A stretch of DNA of 64,000 nt, taken from contig NZ_JAGGMI010000008.1 in assembly GCF_017875235.1 (NCBI RefSeq), positions 1 to 64,000 on the forward strand, given 5' to 3'. The notes beneath the pieces were generated by a model. The model was not told the origin of the DNA, searched no databases, and saw only the letters and a program-made list of their open reading frames with translations. Origin of the DNA: Asticcacaulis solisilvae (GTDB taxonomy: Bacteria; Pseudomonadota; Alphaproteobacteria; Caulobacterales; Caulobacteraceae). Below, one piece after another: positions 32,569 to 40,418 of the stretch. Made by a program: the position numbers and the translations under genes. Each line of letters begins with the position of its first letter. The stretch's first letter is position 1.

Positions 32569-32609
32569 GATTGAATGTCTTGATTGTGTTTTGGCAGGAG
32601 CGCTCAAAG

Positions 32610-32636
32610 CTCCGCACGATTATCGTCCCCGATAAC
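32610..32636. repeat. Left direct repeat of the 32.6-36.9 kb island
   Basis: GCTCCGCACGATTATC (32610-32625) is repeated exactly at 36842-36857. It is followed by GTCCCC and GATAACC, so the site has inverted arms GATTATC and GATAACC around 6 bases. This arrangement resembles tyrosine recombinase core sites, but could also be an operator. Confidence 0.75.
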
Positions 32637-32834
32637 CGCGCCGCAGGCCCCTGCCCACTACGCCCCCAACATGCGCTTTTAGGCTGCCGGAATCAATCTG
32701 GTGATTTGGAACTTTGTGGGAACAGACTTTACTGCCAGAGCGCAGCCAAAAGACTGGCCCGCAGGCAATGCTCGCAATGCTTGCATAACCAGTTTTTTCG
32801 GGCATGCTGAGGACAACCTTGGGAGGGCGAAAGG

Positions 32835-33545
32835 ATGCGAACTTACAATTTGGTTGTTACCGACGTAACACGGTACGGCACATTATACTGCGTTGCTGGA
32901 TGGGATTTACAAAATGGAGGCATGATCCGACCAGAGCCGCCAACGGCGGTTGCAACCATCGAGTCAACTCGATTCTGGACAAACCGAGACGCAGGACCAG
33001 GTCGTTTTTTTTCAGTTGGCAATATCGTTCGCTTTGAGGCGCAAGACGCACCGGCGAATTTCCCATTCCCTCATGCAACAGAAGATCGCATTGCCGTGAA
33101 TCCCGATAATAGCGCTGTGGTTGGGCACATGACATTGTTACAGGTCACTCAGGCGGTTGAGCCAGGTTTGTCCACATCAATCCCCGTGGCTTTCGGCAAT
33201 CAATTACACGTAGCTAGTTCGGGAAAAGCCTACGTTACATTAGGTTCGCAAACTAACTCACTAGGCGCCATAGAAATTGATTCACAAACTATTGCCTTTT
33301 ATGAAAACGCTCCCAAACCTGGCAAACGGCAATTACGCGCTATGATATATCAGAATGGAAGCGGGTACGACTTATCGGCACCCGCCGATGCCGCTTTAGA
33401 TCGTTTCTTTGCTGGAGGTATTGCAGCGTTACAAGCTGATGCTAAAGCAAGCAAAAAAATTCATGTGCGCCTTGGTTTAAGCCGCCCCTTCCCAGCGATG
33501 CCGACCTCCTGCTATGCACAAATTAATGGCTTGTATTTTCTGTGA
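32835..33545 (+). CDS. Probable dual-OB domain protein (unknown function)
   Basis: The protein has 236 residues starting MRTYNLVVTDVTRYGTLYCV, with AAAGG just before the ATG. The pattern of an opening strand, C-V-A-G-W, GGMIRPEPPTA, then FFSVGNIVRFEAQDAP recalls dual-OB proteins, which contain two small beta-barrels and are found with nucleic-acid-related partners. The middle has VGHMTLLQVTQAVEPGLSTS and the end RLGLSRPFPAMPTSCYAQIN. No enzymatic motif is visible. Two DUF488 genes follow on the same strand, after a 115-bp gap. The family call is by eye and not certain. Confidence 0.6.
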   Translation: MRTYNLVVTDVTRYGTLYCVAGWDLQNGGMIRPEPPTAVATIESTRFWTNRDAGPGRFFSVGNIVRFEAQDAPANFPFPHATEDRIAVNPDNSAVVGHMTLLQVTQAVEPGLSTSIPVAFGNQLHVASSGKAYVTLGSQTNSLGAIEIDSQTIAFYENAPKPGKRQLRAMIYQNGSGYDLSAPADAALDRFFAGGIAALQADAKASKKIHVRLGLSRPFPAMPTSCYAQINGLYFL

Positions 33546-33660
33546 CGGAAAACGGGAAGCCTTATGTGTTGAGAAGCGATGGCTAAGCGTCATGGTCATT
33601 AGTAAGTCACCATGAAATTGAACGTCTATGTATCGCTACTAGCCTAAGCAGGAGTTATAT

Positions 33661-34284
33661 TTGTCAGGGGCAGATGCAGAAATTTTGACGATAGGGCACT
33701 CGACGCTTTCCTACGAACACTTTTTAGAGTTGCTTCGGAAAGCAGCCGTTAATGCTATTGCAGATGTACGGTCCTCACCATTCTCTAAGCACTTTCCCCA
33801 TTTTAATCGCCATTCTTTACGTACTGAACTGCGCCGAGATAACATAGCATATGTGTTTCTCGGAGACGAGTTAGGGGGCCGTCCAAAGGACAACCGCTTC
33901 TTTTGCGAAGGTGTGGCCGACTATGAGAAAATGGCAAAGACTGAAGAATTTGCATGGGGGCTTGATCGAGTAATCGAAGGCGCGAAAAAGTACCGAATCG
34001 CGATGATGTGTTCGGAGCACAATCCATTAGATTGCCACCGCTGCCTGCTGGTGGGACGGGCGCTTCACGAGCGGAAGGTTTCGGTACGTCATATTCTCGG
34101 TAACGGTCGAACAGTTGATCAGTCCGAAATTGAAGCAAGGTTGATGGAAATCTCTGGCAAAAGTCACCAAGATTTTTTTGAGCCAGCAGAAAAACGACTC
34201 TCTGCGGCTTACAGAGATAGAGCTATGAAGGTCGCATTCTCCATGAAGAAAGATCAAACACAAAACTCAGACCGCACGGAGTGA
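33661..34284 (+). CDS. DUF488 family protein (copy 1)
   Basis: The protein has 207 residues. The start is TTG at 33661 with AGGAG 6 bases before; no nearby ATG fits. Family motifs are clear: ILTIGHSTLSYEHFLELLRK, AIADVRSSPFSKHFPHFNRH, VFLGDELGGRP and MMCSEHNPLDCHRCLLVGRA. The Cys/His cluster in the last motif is conserved in the family and may be catalytic or metal-binding. DUF488 proteins are of unknown function but often occur in accessory regions. It continues beyond the usual ~150 residues with a charged C-terminus. The next DUF488 gene begins 5 bp after. Confidence 0.85.
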   Translation: MSGADAEILTIGHSTLSYEHFLELLRKAAVNAIADVRSSPFSKHFPHFNRHSLRTELRRDNIAYVFLGDELGGRPKDNRFFCEGVADYEKMAKTEEFAWGLDRVIEGAKKYRIAMMCSEHNPLDCHRCLLVGRALHERKVSVRHILGNGRTVDQSEIEARLMEISGKSHQDFFEPAEKRLSAAYRDRAMKVAFSMKKDQTQNSDRTE

Positions 34285-34288
34285 TAAA

Positions 34289-34735
34289 TTGATCAGCGCA
34301 GATATATCCACCATTGGATTTACAAAAACTACCGCAGAAAGTTTTTTTAACCGAATCAAACGATCGGGTATAAAAAAAATAATAGATGTTCGTCTGCACA
34401 ATACTTCACAACTCGCTGGATTTGCCAAATCCGAAGATCTAGCATACTTCCTTAGAGAGGTATGTGGTGCTCAGTATATTCATCAACCTCTCCTTGCACC
34501 TACCGATGATATTTTGAAGGCCTTCAAACGTGACAAAGGTGATTGGAATATTTACGAGAGATCCTTTTTAAATCTCATGGAAAATAGAAAAATCGAAGAT
34601 AAGTTCAAACCAGAAATGTTGCATAGTAGCTGCCTACTTTGCTCAGAAGACAAACCACATCATTGCCATAGGCGCCTTGTCTGCGAATATCTAAACAAAA
34701 AATGGGGCGGCGCACTTAAAGTTCGGCACCTCTAA
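34289..34735 (+). CDS. DUF488 family protein (copy 2)
   Basis: The protein has 148 residues with start TTG 34289, GGAG 7 bases upstream. It has ISTIGFTKTTAESFFNRIKR, KKIIDVRLHNTSQLAGFAKS, AYFLREVCGAQYIHQPLLAP and CLLCSEDKPHHCHRRLVCEY. It is a shorter, divergent DUF488 protein that keeps the C..E...CHR box. Together with copy 1 it is likely to form a pair, perhaps a heterodimer. It ends 41 bp before the stop of the convergent regulator gene. Confidence 0.85.
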   Translation: MISADISTIGFTKTTAESFFNRIKRSGIKKIIDVRLHNTSQLAGFAKSEDLAYFLREVCGAQYIHQPLLAPTDDILKAFKRDKGDWNIYERSFLNLMENRKIEDKFKPEMLHSSCLLCSEDKPHHCHRRLVCEYLNKKWGGALKVRHL

Positions 34736-34776
34736 TTCTGTAGAAACGCATCACAGTTCGGAGCTCACAATCGGCA

Positions 34777-35970
34777 TTAGGAATTCCGCTTGAATGGAAT
34801 GACGACACCGTCAGCGCCGCTACCACTTATCTTCGTTCTTGGCTTCAATTGCACGACCTCACCTTCCTTGGAGCTAAACCAACCAGGGGGCAAGGACGCC
34901 AAGCGCTCCACATCGCCAGCAGACATTGTAAATTCCACGGAAAGCAAATCAGCTTTAGTGCGCGTTCCCGAATCCACAATCAACTCAAGTGAGTCATGCA
35001 ATAATCTAGGCTTAGAAACCGACCATTGCTTGTCTAATGGCTCTTCGCTTGTCCACCCCTTCGCCGAGTAAAGCTTGTACATCTGAAGCATATGCTCTGA
35101 CGGAATCATCTTCATATCCGACAGACGCCTAATCTGCGCCTTGATCGAAACGCGCCACCGCTCCTTCAATGCGAGCAAACTCGCCAACGACGGCCGAGAA
35201 ACTTCATACGGATAGGTTGTGGACGGCATCAAAAACGCACTAGCTAAACGGAAAGCTTGCGTTTCAATGAATTTAAGGTTGTCCCGCAATTCTTCCCGCG
35301 AAACTCCACGGTGAAGCAAGGCATGGGCCATTTCGTGAGCCGCATCCATCTGCCGACGCGGATAACACATCTTGTCGGTGGCCAACAAAATATGAGGTCG
35401 GTCTTCCGACAGAGACCAACTGCAAAGACCATCCAGTTTCGAGGTCCCCATTTCAATGGTTCCGACCACGATGCCGATTCTTTCAAGAAGCGCGACCATG
35501 TCAGGGCATGGTCCCTCACCAATTTGCCAATACCGGCGCAAATCGACAGCAATACGTTCTAAGTCGTCATCACGTAATTGCTTATAATGCGCTCCGCCAA
35601 GGACGTCAGGTAAATCGACATTTGGCAGGTCAACATAATGCTGCACTAAATGGCTGATCTCATGCAGCCAATTCATTTGTGAGTGCTGATAAGCCAGATC
35701 GCTAACCAGAGTGCTAACTAGTGAGCGATGAAATAGGGGCCGCGATGGTGAGAATGATGGACGCAAAAAGAAATCACGACGTACCTTCAAGGTACCAGAC
35801 AGAAGACCTAATGCTTCCGCATCGGGCGCACTCGTACCGTCCTCCCAACGGGTGACGGTACTTGGCGCGACACCTAGAATTCTGGCAAGCTCCGACTTGC
35901 TGCCTATGCGACGAGCCTGCCGTGCTTCTGCCAATCGATCCGGTATAAAGCCTGGTGTTCCTACGCGCAT
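34777..35970 (-). CDS. XRE helix-turn-helix plus ImmA/IrrE metallopeptidase regulator
   Basis: The protein has 397 residues. An N-terminal helix-turn-helix (residues ~10-65: EARQARRIGSKSELARILGV then APSTVTRWEDGTSAPDAEAL) is followed by a zinc peptidase domain with the HExxH motif in AAHEMAHALLHRGVSREEL, near residue 215. The C-terminal ~100 residues are unrecognised. Proteins of this class (as in ImmA with ImmR, and IrrE/PprI) cleave or control a repressor in response to DNA damage or a signal. It lies 15 bp downstream of the 35986-36693 gene, so both are cotranscribed. Many toxin-antitoxin and defence loci carry such regulators. Confidence 0.88.
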   Translation of the reverse strand: MRVGTPGFIPDRLAEARQARRIGSKSELARILGVAPSTVTRWEDGTSAPDAEALGLLSGTLKVRRDFFLRPSFSPSRPLFHRSLVSTLVSDLAYQHSQMNWLHEISHLVQHYVDLPNVDLPDVLGGAHYKQLRDDDLERIAVDLRRYWQIGEGPCPDMVALLERIGIVVGTIEMGTSKLDGLCSWSLSEDRPHILLATDKMCYPRRQMDAAHEMAHALLHRGVSREELRDNLKFIETQAFRLASAFLMPSTTYPYEVSRPSLASLLALKERWRVSIKAQIRRLSDMKMIPSEHMLQMYKLYSAKGWTSEEPLDKQWSVSKPRLLHDSLELIVDSGTRTKADLLSVEFTMSAGDVERLASLPPGWFSSKEGEVVQLKPRTKISGSGADGVVIPFKRNS

Positions 35971-35985
35971 AATTGTCCTAATTTG

Positions 35986-36693
35986 CTATTTGGTGCCGGT
36001 TTTGCCTCCCTCGTCATTGCGTTTCTCAGGCGGAATGAAGGGAGACACGTTCTTCTTAAGTGCCACCTGTGCTGACGGCGGCTTAGGCGGCTCCGTCGGC
36101 ATAGGGCCGGGGGTCTCCTCGTCATCGCTCAAGAATTTGTCAAGCGTTTCGTAGAAGACGAAGGCCTCGTATTCGGCATCGATAATGCCGATAGCGACCT
36201 CTTCAATGTGTCCGGCCCGACCACGATCCCGCGCAACCACCAAAAGCACGAAAATATCGCCAATTTTAGGGCCTGTGCCGTCAAAATCGAGCCGGGGAAC
36301 CAGATCGTAATTTAGCGTCACGCCCGCTTTGCGAGACTTATTCACCGGAGGCAGAGACGTTGATTCCGGTATCGCCGCCAGACCAAGAATAATGCCTTGG
36401 CCGTCGATTTCCTTCCGCAAAAACGGTTGAAAAACCTTGAGCTCGGTGCCGGGGATAACACCGCCCTCTAGCCGTAACCAGCCATGAAGCTCGGCGATCA
36501 CTTCGAACCGATGCTCCATCATACGGAAGCGCAACTGTCCTTCCGATTCCCGAGCACGCTTTAAATCGAGGCCAGTGTGGTCTCGCACAACTGTGAAGGC
36601 CTTCAACGCCTCGCCGCGCAGGCCATCTTCCAAGTCAATTAATAGTGCCTTTGTTATACTCGCGCACAAAAGGCGCTTCAATTCCGATGCCAT
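35986..36693 (-). CDS. Unrecognised protein paired with the ImmA/IrrE regulator
   Basis: The protein has 235 residues starting MASELKRLLCASITKALLID; the ATG at 36693 is the first that avoids the AT-rich leader. The N-terminal third is helical (LDLKRARESEGQLRFRMMEH), the middle strand-rich (KVFQPFLRKEIDGQGIILGL, NYDLVPRLDFDGTGPKIGDI, FVLLVVARDRGRAGHIEEVA). The last ~60 residues are a Pro/Lys-rich disordered tail, EETPGPMPTEPPKPPSAQVA then FIPPEKRNDEGG. I do not recognise a family. Its pairing with an XRE-ImmA/IrrE protein suggests it is a sensor, substrate or toxin-like partner. Confidence 0.75.
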   Translation of the reverse strand: MASELKRLLCASITKALLIDLEDGLRGEALKAFTVVRDHTGLDLKRARESEGQLRFRMMEHRFEVIAELHGWLRLEGGVIPGTELKVFQPFLRKEIDGQGIILGLAAIPESTSLPPVNKSRKAGVTLNYDLVPRLDFDGTGPKIGDIFVLLVVARDRGRAGHIEEVAIGIIDAEYEAFVFYETLDKFLSDDEETPGPMPTEPPKPPSAQVALKKNVSPFIPPEKRNDEGGKTGTK

Positions 36694-36841
36694 CCGAACA
36701 GTCCCACAACACAAACCACGGAAATTATGCCGTGATTTTTGCGTAAAGCAAGATATCTATTCGATATTTTTCCTTACCGGTTGCTTTAGGCGAGCGGTCG
36801 CAAAAAAGATGAGCGATAACAGTTCCTTACAACTGGGCAAT

Positions 36842-36863
36842 GCTCCGCACGATTATCCTATTC
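36842..36863. repeat. Right direct repeat of the island, with perfect palindrome
   Basis: GCTCCGCACGATTATC is identical to bases 32610-32625. Here GATTATC-CTATTC-GATAATC is a perfect 7-bp inverted repeat around 6 bases. It lies about 150 bp upstream of the minus-strand start at 36693. The region 36694-36987 holds this site and AT-rich sequence but no gene that I can see. Confidence 0.75.
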
Positions 36864-36987
36864 GATAATCCTAAACGAGCAGGTTAATCCAATTGATAGA
36901 TGGTGACGCAATTCTGGCCCCCGAATCAATGCCCCATTTGAAACTTAATGCGTACCATTTCGGAAAGCGGTTTTGATGAAAAGGTGC

Positions 36988-37446
36988 TCAGTGACAGGAT
37001 ATTGATGGCGAAATTGATTTCCGTGCGTGAGACAAAGGCGCGGAGTTATCTCCCTCTAAATCAGCTCCCGCCGCCGCCTCATCAAACCCGTCCTCCTTGC
37101 TGAGCCGCAAGGTCCCTGCCCCCACGGGCTCCGTCAGATCGCGGTCCAGCCGTCCGGCCAGGTACGGCTCCCATTCGTCCGGGTGCAGGATCGCCGGTTC
37201 GCGGTCGTGCAGCGCCGACATATCCGCGCCTGCGGCGTGCGTCAGCATGGTGCAGCTCGTCACCACGCCATCCGCCGTCGTCGCCGTGTCGTAAAGCCCG
37301 GCGAACATCATTTGGTGATTGTCCGCCCGCCCGATCCGCCAGCGCTGCGTCTTGCGCTTGTCGGTCGGATGCGGCCCGGACCGTTCCCAGAAATAGGCCG
37401 CCAGCATCATGCAGACGGCTTGCGCGGTCCATCCCGTCGCTCCCAC
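36988..37446 (-). pseudogene. C-terminal fragment of a SRAP (YedK/HMCES-type) peptidase gene
   Basis: The 152-codon frame shows the C-terminal half of the SOS-response-associated peptidase family: AAYFWERSGP, WRIGRADNHQMMFAGLYDTA and CTMLTHAAGADMSALHDREP then AILHPDEWEPYL. The His in ALHDR and surrounding residues fit the active site. The N-terminal ~100 residues, including the catalytic Cys2 that crosslinks to abasic DNA, are absent; the frame begins with a GTG directly after the stop of the next gene. The fragment stands at the border of the island, so its truncation may date from an insertion or deletion there. Confidence 0.75.
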
Positions 37447-37447
37447 C

Positions 37448-37879
37448 TCAAACCTGCGGCGGCATGCGCCACGCCCGCGGCTGACGGCGCAGCGGCTTCA
37501 GCTTGACCGGCTCCAGCACCAGCAGAACCAGCGCCAGGCTGTTGAGTATGGCGCAGGTCACCAGCACATAGATCATATCGACGCCAAACAGCGCATCGCC
37601 CTGGTCGCCGTACCAGTAGAGGACAAGCGTGCAGGCGATGCTCAGGCCGATGGCGGCCCAGGCGCTGCCCGATATCAGCCGCCGCCGGATAACGGGATAA
37701 AGCGTGTTCAGCACCAGGCTCAGCCCCAGGCAGGCCACGCAGGCGGCATAGCCGTAGAGCGCGATATCGACAGCGCCAAGCTGCGGAAAGGCGTCAACAA
37801 GCCGGCCGGACACGGCGGCCGCCATCAGGCCAACAATGCCGGCAGCCACAAGCAAACGGTCCAAGATCAGCGTGATCAT
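37448..37879 (-). CDS. Small four-helix membrane protein, unknown
   Basis: The protein has 143 residues with ATG 37879, GGGGAGG 8 bases before. It has four hydrophobic helices: LLVAAGIVGLMAAAVSG, IALYGYAACVACLGLSLVLN, SAWAAIGLSIACTLVLYWYG, and VLVTCAILNSLALVLLVLEP. The C-terminus is basic (KLKPLRRQPRAWR). No family recognised. The frame upstream of 37879 is noncoding-looking and overlaps the leader of the divergent DUF4349 gene. Confidence 0.7.
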   Translation of the reverse strand: MITLILDRLLVAAGIVGLMAAAVSGRLVDAFPQLGAVDIALYGYAACVACLGLSLVLNTLYPVIRRRLISGSAWAAIGLSIACTLVLYWYGDQGDALFGVDMIYVLVTCAILNSLALVLLVLEPVKLKPLRRQPRAWRMPPQV

Positions 37880-38009
37880 CGCCCAAACCTCCCCAGGTTG
37901 CACAACTATACACAATTCCGCCACAATTGCCAATGTGCACAGGTGAACGCCATCCCGCCTTGCAAACCGCGCAACCCCAGGCATACTCGGCCAAAACAGG
38001 GGAGCTATT

Positions 38010-38909
38010 ATGTCCGGTCGCAGAAGCTTAAGCGCGGTGCTGTTTGTGACGCTCTCACTTGCCGCTTGCAATCAGCAACCCGCCCGAAACAGTGCCGGCT
38101 ATGCCGACGCCGCGCCCGAAAGCATGATGCTGGAGGCCGCCCCGGCCGCAGCCTCGCCCGCCGACACTGGCGCTCCCTCAAACACCGCCATCGCCGTCGC
38201 GGTCCCGCAACTGGCCTATAATTACGAATACAGCTTCGTCCTCCCCGCCGCCCGCCTCGAAGCAATGGTCGCCGCCCACCAGAAGGCCTGCGACGCCGCG
38301 GGTCCCGCGACCTGCCAGATGATCTCGGCGCGCGGCAGCAACGACAAGGACGCCTCAAGCCTCTCCCGCACCCTCGTCATGCGCGTCACGCCGGCCTGGC
38401 TCAAAACCTGGCAATCGCGCCTCGACGCCGACATCAAAAAGGCCAATGGCCGCATCTCGCGCCACAGCGTCGAAAGCGAGGACCTGAGCCTCCAGATCGT
38501 CGACACCGAAGCGCGCCTCAAGAACAAGGAGGCCCTGCGCGACCGCCTGGCCGAGATCGTCCGCAGCCGCCCCGGCAAGATCGCCGACCTGGTCGAGGCC
38601 GAAACCCAGCTGGCCCAGGTCCAGGGCGACATCGACGCCGCCCGCTCCTCGCTTAACGTCATGAAAAAGCGCGTGGCGACCGTCCACCTGACGCTCACCT
38701 ACGAAAGCGAAGCCGTCGCCGCCTCCTCGGGCACCTTCGCGCCGCTTGGCGACGCGATGAACAGCATCGTGCGCAACATGGTCTGGGCGCTGGCCTCGCT
38801 GATCCACCTGATCGCCTACGCCGTTCCGTTCGTCCTGTTGGGCGCGGGCGCGGTCTGGCTTCTCCGCCGCTGGTGGAAGGCCCGCAAGGCAAGGCGCGGC
38901 GATCAATAA
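38010..38909 (+). CDS. DUF4349 family lipoprotein
   Basis: The protein has 299 residues. The signal peptide ends at a lipobox, LSLAAC, near residue 20. A low-complexity Ala/Pro linker follows, then the DUF4349 domain with a beta strand pair (AYNYEYSFVLPAARLEAMVA) and a long coiled coil (DLSLQIVDTEARLKNKEALR, AEIVRSRPGKIADLVEAETQ, LAQVQGDIDAARSSLNVMKK). A strand (ATVHLTLTYESEAVA) and a C-terminal membrane helix (LIAYAVPFVLLGAGAVWLLR) with basic tail complete it. The role in the envelope is unknown. Confidence 0.88.
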   Translation: MSGRRSLSAVLFVTLSLAACNQQPARNSAGYADAAPESMMLEAAPAAASPADTGAPSNTAIAVAVPQLAYNYEYSFVLPAARLEAMVAAHQKACDAAGPATCQMISARGSNDKDASSLSRTLVMRVTPAWLKTWQSRLDADIKKANGRISRHSVESEDLSLQIVDTEARLKNKEALRDRLAEIVRSRPGKIADLVEAETQLAQVQGDIDAARSSLNVMKKRVATVHLTLTYESEAVAASSGTFAPLGDAMNSIVRNMVWALASLIHLIAYAVPFVLLGAGAVWLLRRWWKARKARRGDQ

Positions 38910-38991
38910 CCGCGCGCTTATCCTCCCGCGCCGCAAAACCCATCGCCCTTCGACGTCCCGGCATGGTGCAATGCCCGCGAAGGAGCCCGCC

Positions 38992-39120
38992 ATGCCTCAC
39001 CACACCCTGCCCCCTGAGCCTGCCACCCAGCGCGTCATCGGCTGGATGATCCGCGACGGTTTCGAACTGACCATCGTCGCCAATGCGCCGGGCGCTCAGC
39101 CGTCCTTCAGCGCGCCGTAG
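38992..39120 (+). CDS. Possible small ORF of 42 codons
   Basis: From ATG 38992, with AAGGAG 6 bases upstream, a frame encodes MPHHTLPPEPATQRVIGWMI, then RDGFELTIVANAPG and a stop at 39120. It overlaps the end of the convergent SDR gene by 25 bases. The good ribosome-binding site is the only support. It may be a real small protein or the remnant of a larger gene. Confidence 0.35.
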   Translation: MPHHTLPPEPATQRVIGWMIRDGFELTIVANAPGAQPSFSAP

Positions 39121-39923
39121 AAATACGACGCCGTCACCCCGCCATCCATCAGCACGTCGCTGCCGGTGATGAAGCCACCCTCCGGCCCCATCAGCAGGGC
39201 CGCCACATTGGCCACCTCTTCCGGCGTCCCCGCCCGCCGCGCCGGCGACAGAGCGATCATCCGCCGATAGCCCTCCCCGCGCGGCCCGTTCAACTCATCT
39301 TCACCCAGGGGCGTCAGGATAATCCCCGGACTGATGGCGTTCACCCGGGCGCCGAACGTGCCCCACCGCGCGGCTTCGGCCATCACTCGCAAACTATTGC
39401 CCCGCTTGGACAGCTGATAGGCGTGCAGTTCATCCCGGATCGCCTCGGGCCGCAGAAACGGCAACGCCAGCAACTGCGCGGCGGGCGTTACCGCCAAACC
39501 CCGGTTCTGCTCGGCCGATAAGGCCTCCAGCCTGTGCCCGGACTGCGAAGCTATCACCACGGCCGACCCGCCCGGCGCGATGACGTGGCCGAATTCCTCC
39601 AGCACCACCGCAGTGCCATACAGGTCCACCTCAAGGATCCGCTCGACCGAAGCCTGCGACGGCGACACCCCGGCCGCATGGACCAATCCCGTGATATTGC
39701 CGATCGTGCTCGCCGTATCGACGACCTCCAGCACCGAGTCGCGCGACGCCACATCGACCCGCGCCGTGCTCGCGCGCAAACCTGCCGCGCGCAAAGCCTC
39801 CGCCGCCGCCCCGGCAGTGTCGGGCTTTACATCCGCCACCACCACATGACGGTCGCCCGCCACCCGGCGCGCGACGGCCTGGCCGATGGCCCCGGCCCCA
39901 AGCAATACCAGCACGCTGTCCAT
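39096..39923 (-). CDS. Short-chain dehydrogenase/reductase (SDR)
   Basis: The protein has 275 residues. The NAD(P)-binding loop is LLGAGAIGQAVARRV, residues 7-20 (a GxGxxG variant), with ADVKPDT after strand 2 favouring NAD. NAG is replaced by LVHAAGVS. The catalytic Ser lies in VVIASQSGH and the Tyr/Lys pair in ELHAYQLSKRGNSLRV. The end has ARVNAISPGIILTPL and FITGSDVLMDGGVTASYFYG. The insertion around residues 140-170 (LPFLRPEAIRDELH) is typical of a subgroup of uncharacterised SDRs. The substrate cannot be told. Confidence 0.9.
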   Translation of the reverse strand: MDSVLVLLGAGAIGQAVARRVAGDRHVVVADVKPDTAGAAAEALRAAGLRASTARVDVASRDSVLEVVDTASTIGNITGLVHAAGVSPSQASVERILEVDLYGTAVVLEEFGHVIAPGGSAVVIASQSGHRLEALSAEQNRGLAVTPAAQLLALPFLRPEAIRDELHAYQLSKRGNSLRVMAEAARWGTFGARVNAISPGIILTPLGEDELNGPRGEGYRRMIALSPARRAGTPEEVANVAALLMGPEGGFITGSDVLMDGGVTASYFYGALKDG

Positions 39924-40103
39924 GACCTGTCTCCTTTCCCGCCGCGGATAAACCCTAATCCGCCGGAATGAAACCTGAGATTGACGCCCATCGCCATTTC
40001 TGCTGACCTGCGCGCCAGGTAGCGACCGTTAGCCATACGCGACACATTGATTTTTTATGCCAGCGGCGGCATTCACTAATTTTCTTCAATTTGGCGAATT
40101 CAC

Positions 40104-40418
40104 ATGCAGACCCATCCTGCACTCATAGAGCGGTCGGTCGGCTCCACCTTGTGCAGCTTTTCACGAGGCAAGCTGACATTCGAAGAAGCCGCTCTGGACC
40201 TGTTCGAAGTGGTTTCGAGCCAGATCAGCGGCCGAACCCATTATTCGATGGCCATCATCGGCTACTATGTCCGCGCCATCCTCGCCGGCATGCGCAACCG
40301 GGAAATCGCCCTGGCAGACGCGTTCGATGCATTCGTCGACGCCGCAGCCGCCGGGACGCAGGGGCATTGCTCGGTCACATCGCGATTAGCGCAACCTCTG
40401 TCCAGCGCCCGCGCCTAG
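40104..40418 (+). CDS. Hypothetical protein, unrecognised
   Basis: The protein has 104 residues starting MQTHPALIERSVGSTLCSFS and then GKLTFEEAALDLFEVVSSQI and YSMAIIGYYVRAILAGMRNR. It is helical, without signal peptide. Codon use looks coding (GC-rich third positions). It converges on the DUF4287 gene with a 4-base overlap at 40415-40418. No known family; moderate support. Confidence 0.5.
   Translation: MQTHPALIERSVGSTLCSFSRGKLTFEEAALDLFEVVSSQISGRTHYSMAIIGYYVRAILAGMRNREIALADAFDAFVDAAAAGTQGHCSVTSRLAQPLSSARA

Larger units (their letters stand above)
10270..32607. mobile_element. Defective tailed (siphovirus-like) prophage
   Basis: A 22-kb run of mostly minus-strand, tightly packed genes follows phage order: small-terminase-like, spike, large terminase, neck and head-tail joining proteins, head-spike pair, tail tube, frameshifted tail chaperones, tape measure, tail-tip proteins, endolysin, holin, tail spike. 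No integrase, repressor, portal, protease or capsid gene is visible. The large terminase is a chimera, and four tail-tip genes are broken. Plus-strand genes inside look like cargo. Nearby chromosomal and giant RTX genes are intact, so sequencing error is an unlikely cause. The left edge is near tRNA-Thr; the right edge probably lies near 32.6 kb. Confidence 0.88.
32626..36857. mobile_element. AT-richer island with dual-OB/DUF488 and ImmA-IrrE arms
   Basis: A 4.2-kb segment between two 16-bp direct repeats is clearly richer in A and T than the genes around it. It carries two arms converging at 34.74 kb: 32835-34735 on plus and 36693-34777 on minus. No integrase or transposase lies inside. Its borders are the prophage on one side and a truncated SRAP gene on the other. 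I interpret it as a horizontally gained accessory or defence module, mobilised in trans or stranded. Confidence 0.65.

Noticed and set aside
10270-32607. A working tailocin or gene transfer agent
   Set aside because: Some genes resemble GTA-type parts (spike pair, 3-TM holin), but the hub, DUF2163 and peptidase genes are broken and head genes are lost, so neither a particle nor a contractile tail can be made from this locus alone.
32640-32834. Short open frames between the left island repeat and the dual-OB gene
   Set aside because: They have no ribosome site or family pattern. The stretch looks like promoter and spacer.
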